Of a stretch of DNA of 19,831 bases, positions 16,498 through 19,831 are shown in pieces (the stretch's first letter is position 1; every line of letters starts with the position of its first letter). The position numbers were made by a program, and so were the translations under genes. Below the pieces are notes generated by a model that ran no database searches, was not told the DNA's origin, and worked only from the letters and a program-made list of their open reading frames with translations. This stretch comes from JALRAP01 sp046302815 (GTDB lineage Bacteria; Bacteroidota; Bacteroidia; AKYH767-A; OLB10): the NCBI GenBank assembly GCA_046302815.1, contig JBKCHO010000034.1, positions 1 to 19,831 on the forward strand, in the 5' to 3' direction.

Positions 16498-17547
16498 ATG
16501 AAGCTTTCCCAATTCAAGTTTTCAGTCAGCGATAGTCTCCTAGCCAACCACCCTTCAGCCAACCGCGATGAATCGCGTTTGATGGTAATCGACCGTGCCA
16601 CCGGCAAAATTGAACACAAGGTGTTCAAAGACATCATAAATTATTTCGGCGAAGATGATGTTTTGATAACTAACAACACCAAGGTTTTTCCTGCCCGCCT
16701 TTATGGTAATAAGGAAAAGACTGGAGCCAAAATCGAAGTCTTCCTGCTTCGCGAATTGAACCGCGAAAGCAAGCTGTGGGATGTGTTGGTGGACCCGGCC
16801 CGCAAAATCCGAATCGGAAACAAGCTTTATTTCGGCGACGATGATTTGTTAGTTGCTGAAGTCATAGACAACACCACATCGAGAGGCCGAACCCTTCGAT
16901 TCCTTTTCGATGGCACACCAGATGATTTCCGCAATGCCGTTGAAATCCTAGGAAACACCCCTCTTCCAAAATATATCAAGCGCAAAGCCGAGCCTGCCGA
17001 TAAAGACCGTTACCAAACAGTTTACGCCAAGCATGAGGGCGCTGTAGCCGCCCCAACGGCAGGATTGCATTTCAGCAGAGAACTGCTCAAGCGCATGGAA
17101 TTAAAAGGAGTGAACATTGCCGAAGTAACTCTCCATGTTGGCTTGGGAACATTCCGCCCCGTTGAGGTGGAGGATCTCACCAAGCACAAAATGGATTCTG
17201 AGCAATTCATGATTTCAAGAGAGGCTGCAGATATTGTAAACCGTGGTAAATTCAAAAAGAGAAGAATTTGTGCAGTTGGCACCACCAGTATGCGCGCAGT
17301 GGAATCCTCCGTTTCCACCCTTGGCGAATTGAAGCCCGCCTCAGGTTGGACGAACAAATTCATTTTCCCTCCTTATGATTTCAGTGTGGCCAATTGCATG
17401 GTGACCAACTTTCACATGCCTGAGTCTACTTTGCTGATGATGACCGCTGCATTTGGAGGCTACGACTTGATCATGCACGCCTACAAAGTTGCTATCAAAG
17501 AAAAATACCGTTTCTATAGCTACGGCGATGCCATGTTGATCCTTTAA
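16498..17547 (+). CDS. queA: S-adenosylmethionine:tRNA ribosyltransferase-isomerase QueA
   Basis: 349 residues, the usual length. It transfers and isomerises the ribosyl part of S-adenosylmethionine onto preQ1-modified tRNA to make epoxyqueuosine. Conserved blocks are present in order: LITNNTKVFPARLYG near the N-terminus, AAPTAGLHF at about 184-192, VTLHVGLGTFRPV, GTTSMRAVES from about 261, and TNFHMPESTLLMM near the end. The ATG start is well supported by the M-K-L-S-Q-F opening typical of the family. It begins 145 bp after truB behind its own promoter-like box, and its TAA overlaps the ispD ATG by one base (TAATG), so ispD is likely translationally coupled to it. Confidence 0.97.
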   Translation: MKLSQFKFSVSDSLLANHPSANRDESRLMVIDRATGKIEHKVFKDIINYFGEDDVLITNNTKVFPARLYGNKEKTGAKIEVFLLRELNRESKLWDVLVDPARKIRIGNKLYFGDDDLLVAEVIDNTTSRGRTLRFLFDGTPDDFRNAVEILGNTPLPKYIKRKAEPADKDRYQTVYAKHEGAVAAPTAGLHFSRELLKRMELKGVNIAEVTLHVGLGTFRPVEVEDLTKHKMDSEQFMISREAADIVNRGKFKKRRICAVGTTSMRAVESSVSTLGELKPASGWTNKFIFPPYDFSVANCMVTNFHMPESTLLMMTAAFGGYDLIMHAYKVAIKEKYRFYSYGDAMLIL

Positions 17548-18245
17548 TGGAAAAACAAAAGCCTTTGAAAAAATTTGCGCTCATCGTTGGTGGCGGAAAA
17601 GGACTAAGGTTCGGTGGCGATATTCCAAAACAGTTTCAGATACTGCAGGGCAAGCCCGTGCTTTTTCATTCAGTGGAGCTTTTTGCTCGTGAAGCCGATG
17701 AGGTGATTCTAGTGTTACCCTCAAGTCATTTTGATTTTTTCCATGAGCTGGTTTCCAAATACGATTTGAATACCGATTCTGCACCCTTTGCCTTGGTTTC
17801 AGGTGGTGACACTCGAACGCAATCCGTTTTGAATGGCCTCAAAGCATTGAAGGGTCCAGGTGTTGTGGCTATTCACGATGCGGTTCGTCCTTTGGTGACC
17901 ACTAAACTCATAAGCGAACTTTTTCAAGCGGCTATAGAGTCTGGTGGTGCCATACCCGTGTTACCCGTGAGAGACTCCCTTCGGAAAAAAGAGCAAAACC
18001 ATTCTGTTGCCGTGAATCGGGAAGATTTTGTTGCAGTACAAACACCTCAGTGCTTCCATTTGGAATTACTGAAATCAGCGTATGAACGGTTCGGGAAATT
18101 GTCTTTTACGGATGATGCATCCCTTTTCGAGATGGCAGGAGGCCATATACGGCTGATGGATGGTGAGCAAAGCAATATCAAGATCACCTATCCCGAAGAT
18201 TTGGTTTTTGCAGAATCGATATTGACTGTTCGTGAAAAAAATTAA
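17547..18245 (+). CDS. ispD: 2-C-methyl-D-erythritol 4-phosphate cytidylyltransferase
   Basis: 232 residues, typical. It joins CTP and methylerythritol phosphate in the third step of the MEP isoprenoid pathway. The nucleotide-binding loop is V-G-G-G-K-G-L-R-F-G-G-D-I-P-K-Q-F with Arg21 and Lys28 in the expected catalytic places. Further motifs are A-I-H-D-A-V-R-P-L-V, V-Q-T-P-Q-C-F, F-T-D-D-A-S and the late I-K-I-T-Y-P-E-D-L, which holds the conserved Lys. The opening Gly-Gly-Gly replaces the commoner Ala-Gly-Gly or Ala-Ala-Gly, a mild variant. It overlaps queA by one base. The product feeds undecaprenyl phosphate, the lipid handled by UppP upstream. Confidence 0.94.
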   Translation: MEKQKPLKKFALIVGGGKGLRFGGDIPKQFQILQGKPVLFHSVELFAREADEVILVLPSSHFDFFHELVSKYDLNTDSAPFALVSGGDTRTQSVLNGLKALKGPGVVAIHDAVRPLVTTKLISELFQAAIESGGAIPVLPVRDSLRKKEQNHSVAVNREDFVAVQTPQCFHLELLKSAYERFGKLSFTDDASLFEMAGGHIRLMDGEQSNIKITYPEDLVFAESILTVREKN

Positions 18246-18256
18246 CCTCTGCAACC

Positions 18257-18568
18257 ATGTTCTGCGTCATTTATATTTTCCAAGTGAAGCCGGGCAAGAA
18301 CCATGATTTCGAGCGTACATGGTCTGAATTGACGGACGCATTGTACCGACATGCAGGCAGCTTGGGATCCAAACTACACAAATCCGGTGAAGATCGATAT
18401 ATGGCCTACGCCACCTGGCTCAACCAACAAAGCTGGGAAAATTCAACCGAGAAGCTACCGGCATGGGCCTTGGCCATACGCGACAGAATGAAGGAGTCAT
18501 GCCAATTCGTAGAGACTGTTTTTGCAGGAAATGTCCTGAAGGATCTTACCAAAACAGGCTTGCTTTAA
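18257..18568 (+). CDS. Small dimeric alpha-beta barrel (ABM-like) protein
   Basis: 103 residues. It opens with a beta strand and a helix, F-C-V-I-Y-I-F-Q-V-K-P-G-K, then F-E-R-T-W, followed by G-S-L-G-S-K-L-H and Y-M-A-Y-A-T-W, the order seen in antibiotic-biosynthesis-monooxygenase-type ferredoxin-like domains. This fold covers monooxygenases, heme-degrading enzymes and proteins with no known activity, and no catalytic residue can be named here. It follows ispD by 11 bp and probably shares its transcript. A protein-clean-up or quinone-related role is possible, but unproven. Confidence 0.7.
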   Translation: MFCVIYIFQVKPGKNHDFERTWSELTDALYRHAGSLGSKLHKSGEDRYMAYATWLNQQSWENSTEKLPAWALAIRDRMKESCQFVETVFAGNVLKDLTKTGLL

Positions 18569-18612
18569 AATCCCATTCTCCGCTGCCATTGAAGTGAAAT
18601 CGATTGCAATCA

Positions 18613-18644
18613 GATCGTTTTCGACAATTTCTACCCAAACGATC
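18613..18644. repeat. 8-bp inverted repeat upstream of the carboxypeptidase gene
   Basis: GATCGTTT (18613-18620) and AAACGATC (18637-18644) are perfect arms 16 bp apart. A 10-bp palindrome, GATTGCAATC, lies just before at 18602-18611. Together with the stronger palindrome at 18660-18685, they make this 168-bp gap unusually rich in symmetric sequence. Confidence 0.45.
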
Positions 18645-18659
18645 CGTTATCTGTTTTTC

Positions 18660-18685
18660 AATATCAACAAATCCTTGTTGATATT
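18660..18685. promoter_or_regulatory. Perfect 11-bp palindrome, candidate operator or hairpin
   Basis: AATATCAACAA (18660-18670) and TTGTTGATATT (18675-18685) are exact reverse complements around a 4-nt ATCC centre. The right arm contains TTG triplets 17 and 20 bp ahead of TATATTAG (18698-18705), a one-mismatch match to TAnnTTTG. A regulator bound here could therefore block a promoter of the downstream gene. With no T-run on either side, it is a poor terminator. Confidence 0.55.
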
Positions 18686-18736
18686 CGATTAATCCACTAT
18701 ATTAGATTGTAAAAGGGAATAGTTAACATTGTTGAA

Positions 18737-19807
18737 GTGAAGCGCCTATTCAAAACATACCGTCACGCCATTATGTTGGTCATTTTGTTGACCTCGCTAT
18801 TGATGTCATGGACGGCGGCGCCCGTATTGGGACAAACGAAAGCTGAAAAACAACCCGTACTCGATCCTATTCCAGGGCTCGTATCCAGAGAGCATGAAAT
18901 CCGCGCAGGGCTCTTATACGATGTGTCTAAAAACACCATCGTTTGGGAAAAGGATATGCATTACGCATACCCCATCGCATCGCTCACCAAAATGATGGTG
19001 GCGTTGTTGGCCATGGAAGATATCCTCGCTGAAAAACGAGACTGGTCTGACGAAATCACCGTTACCCGCTCATACAAGAAAAGTCCGCGTAGCCGAAAAG
19101 TCATCACCACTCAGGAAACATATACCTTGGAAGGACTCGTACAATTGGCCATGATTCCATCCAACAACCTTGCCTGTGCGGATATTGCCAAGCATTTGAA
19201 TGGAAGCATAGAAAATTTCGTTTTACGAATGAATCAACGAGCCATATCGCTGGGTATGAATAGCACCTTTTATTCAAACCCATCCGGGTTGCCCGGATTG
19301 GTAAAAGAAATCGATAACAGTGCATCCCCGCGTGACCTACTGAAGTTGGCACTAGAGCTTCTTAAGCACGAGGATTTAATTCGTATCACCTCCATTGGTT
19401 ATGCCGAGATAAGCAATGGAAAAGGCAAGGGCGTTCACCGCAACCACAACCGCCTTATCATCGATTATGATGAACATGTGGATGGATTGAAAACCGGATA
19501 TACCAAAAGGGCCGGATTTTGCTTAGCCGCAACATCCAACAAAGATGATGTTAGATTGATCAGCATCGTTCTTGGAGCTCCAAGTAGCGCCGTAAGGAAT
19601 GAGATAGTTGGATCGATGTTGAACAACTATTATTCCTACATGGGTTGTGGCCCGATGAAACCATCCAATCCGGTTTGGGTGCCGCCATCCAATCCGGTTG
19701 TTACAGCAAACGACTCTGGAGTCGTGTTCAAAAACCTTTGGGGTAAAAAAAAGAAAACACATACCGTAAAGTCCCGCGCATCCTTGTCCAACATTGGGCA
19801 GGAATAA
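18737..19807 (+). CDS. Serine-type D-Ala-D-Ala carboxypeptidase (peptidase S11, low-molecular-weight PBP)
   Basis: 356 residues from a GTG start; no in-frame ATG or TTG lies just upstream. Residues 1-32 are a signal peptide with an Arg/Lys-rich N-terminus and a long hydrophobic core ending V-L-G-Q. The three penicillin-binding motifs are present: S82-L-T-K85 (nucleophile and general base), S142-N-N144 and K252-T-G254. It should trim the terminal D-Ala from peptidoglycan stem peptides in the periplasm. The C-terminal domain that anchors PBP5 in E. coli is replaced by a short Pro-rich, Lys-rich tail without an amphipathic helix that I can see. The tail contains a 24-bp tandem duplication, giving PSNPV twice. 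It stands apart from the upstream group, with its own 168-bp regulatory gap. Confidence 0.94.
   Translation: MKRLFKTYRHAIMLVILLTSLLMSWTAAPVLGQTKAEKQPVLDPIPGLVSREHEIRAGLLYDVSKNTIVWEKDMHYAYPIASLTKMMVALLAMEDILAEKRDWSDEITVTRSYKKSPRSRKVITTQETYTLEGLVQLAMIPSNNLACADIAKHLNGSIENFVLRMNQRAISLGMNSTFYSNPSGLPGLVKEIDNSASPRDLLKLALELLKHEDLIRITSIGYAEISNGKGKGVHRNHNRLIIDYDEHVDGLKTGYTKRAGFCLAATSNKDDVRLISIVLGAPSSAVRNEIVGSMLNNYYSYMGCGPMKPSNPVWVPPSNPVVTANDSGVVFKNLWGKKKKTHTVKSRASLSNIGQE
19661..19699 (+). repeat. Short direct repeat in the carboxypeptidase gene
   Basis: CCATCCAATCCGGTT occurs at 19661-19675 and 19685-19699, a 24-bp period that keeps frame and encodes two PSNPV units in the C-terminal linker. It looks like a recent slippage duplication. 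Confidence 0.8.
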
Positions 19808-19818
19808 AAAAGCCCCAA
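19806..19818 (+). terminator. Probable left arm of a terminator cut by the window end
   Basis: An A-run followed by GCCCC starts at the carboxypeptidase stop codon and is followed by AAAACTCAGTTTAAA to the last base. This resembles the first arm of an intrinsic terminator like the one at 4828, but the matching GGGGC arm would lie beyond the window. Confidence 0.4.
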
Positions 19819-19831
19819 AACTCAGTTTAAA

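Noticed and set aside
18569..18736. Possible small RNA or CRISPR-like repeat array in the gap before the carboxypeptidase gene
   Set aside because: The inverted repeats are single copies of differing sequence, with no spacer pattern and no terminator T-run.
1..19831. A defence island, prophage or mobile element
   Set aside because: No integrase, transposase, nuclease, toxin-antitoxin or phage gene, and no terminal inverted repeats, were found; every gene is housekeeping, envelope or secreted-surface in type.

Overview
The window looks like chromosomal DNA from a member of the Bacteroidota. The signs are two large secreted proteins with the two kinds of type IX secretion (T9SS) C-terminal sorting domain, a SusC-style TonB-dependent receptor with an N-terminal carboxypeptidase-D-like domain, the DUF3098 and DUF3108 families, weak or absent Shine-Dalgarno sequences, and two exact matches to the Bacteroidota -7 promoter element TAnnTTTG. 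The order or genus cannot be fixed from the sequence alone. No rRNA, tRNA, CRISPR array, insertion sequence, prophage or plasmid function was seen, and no stretch of more than 300 bases lacks a gene.

Layout. Positions 1-4806 (+) hold two extracellular Ig/PKD-repeat proteins: the 3' part of a long one with a type B (gliding-motility-associated, CHU_C) terminus, and a complete one with a type A terminus. They end at a hairpin terminator (4828-4858) shared with a converging pair on the minus strand: a TonB-dependent receptor followed 14 bp later by a TauE/SafE-family membrane transporter. The receptor diverges from asd (aspartate-semialdehyde dehydrogenase, +). asd converges with a 5-bp gap on a minus-strand group read leuS, scpB, DUF3108. 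leuS diverges from a plus-strand group ftsX, DUF3098, uppP, truB, then queA, ispD, an ABM-fold protein and a penicillin-binding D-Ala-D-Ala carboxypeptidase.

How the genes relate. The right half is core machinery with an envelope bias: FtsX (septal peptidoglycan hydrolysis control), UppP (recycling of the undecaprenyl carrier), IspD (MEP pathway, which supplies the isoprenoid for that carrier), asd (aspartate pathway, towards diaminopimelate) and a D-Ala-D-Ala carboxypeptidase. TruB, QueA and LeuS serve tRNA modification and charging, and ScpB serves chromosome segregation. The left third is more accessory: surface-exposed repeat proteins and an outer-membrane uptake/inner-membrane transport pair of unknown substrate.

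I found no convincing undescribed multi-gene system. The best leads are the receptor-transporter pair, a perfect palindrome overlapping a possible promoter of the carboxypeptidase gene, a likely leaderless ftsX transcript, and three exactly 228-bp tandem modules in the first gene.
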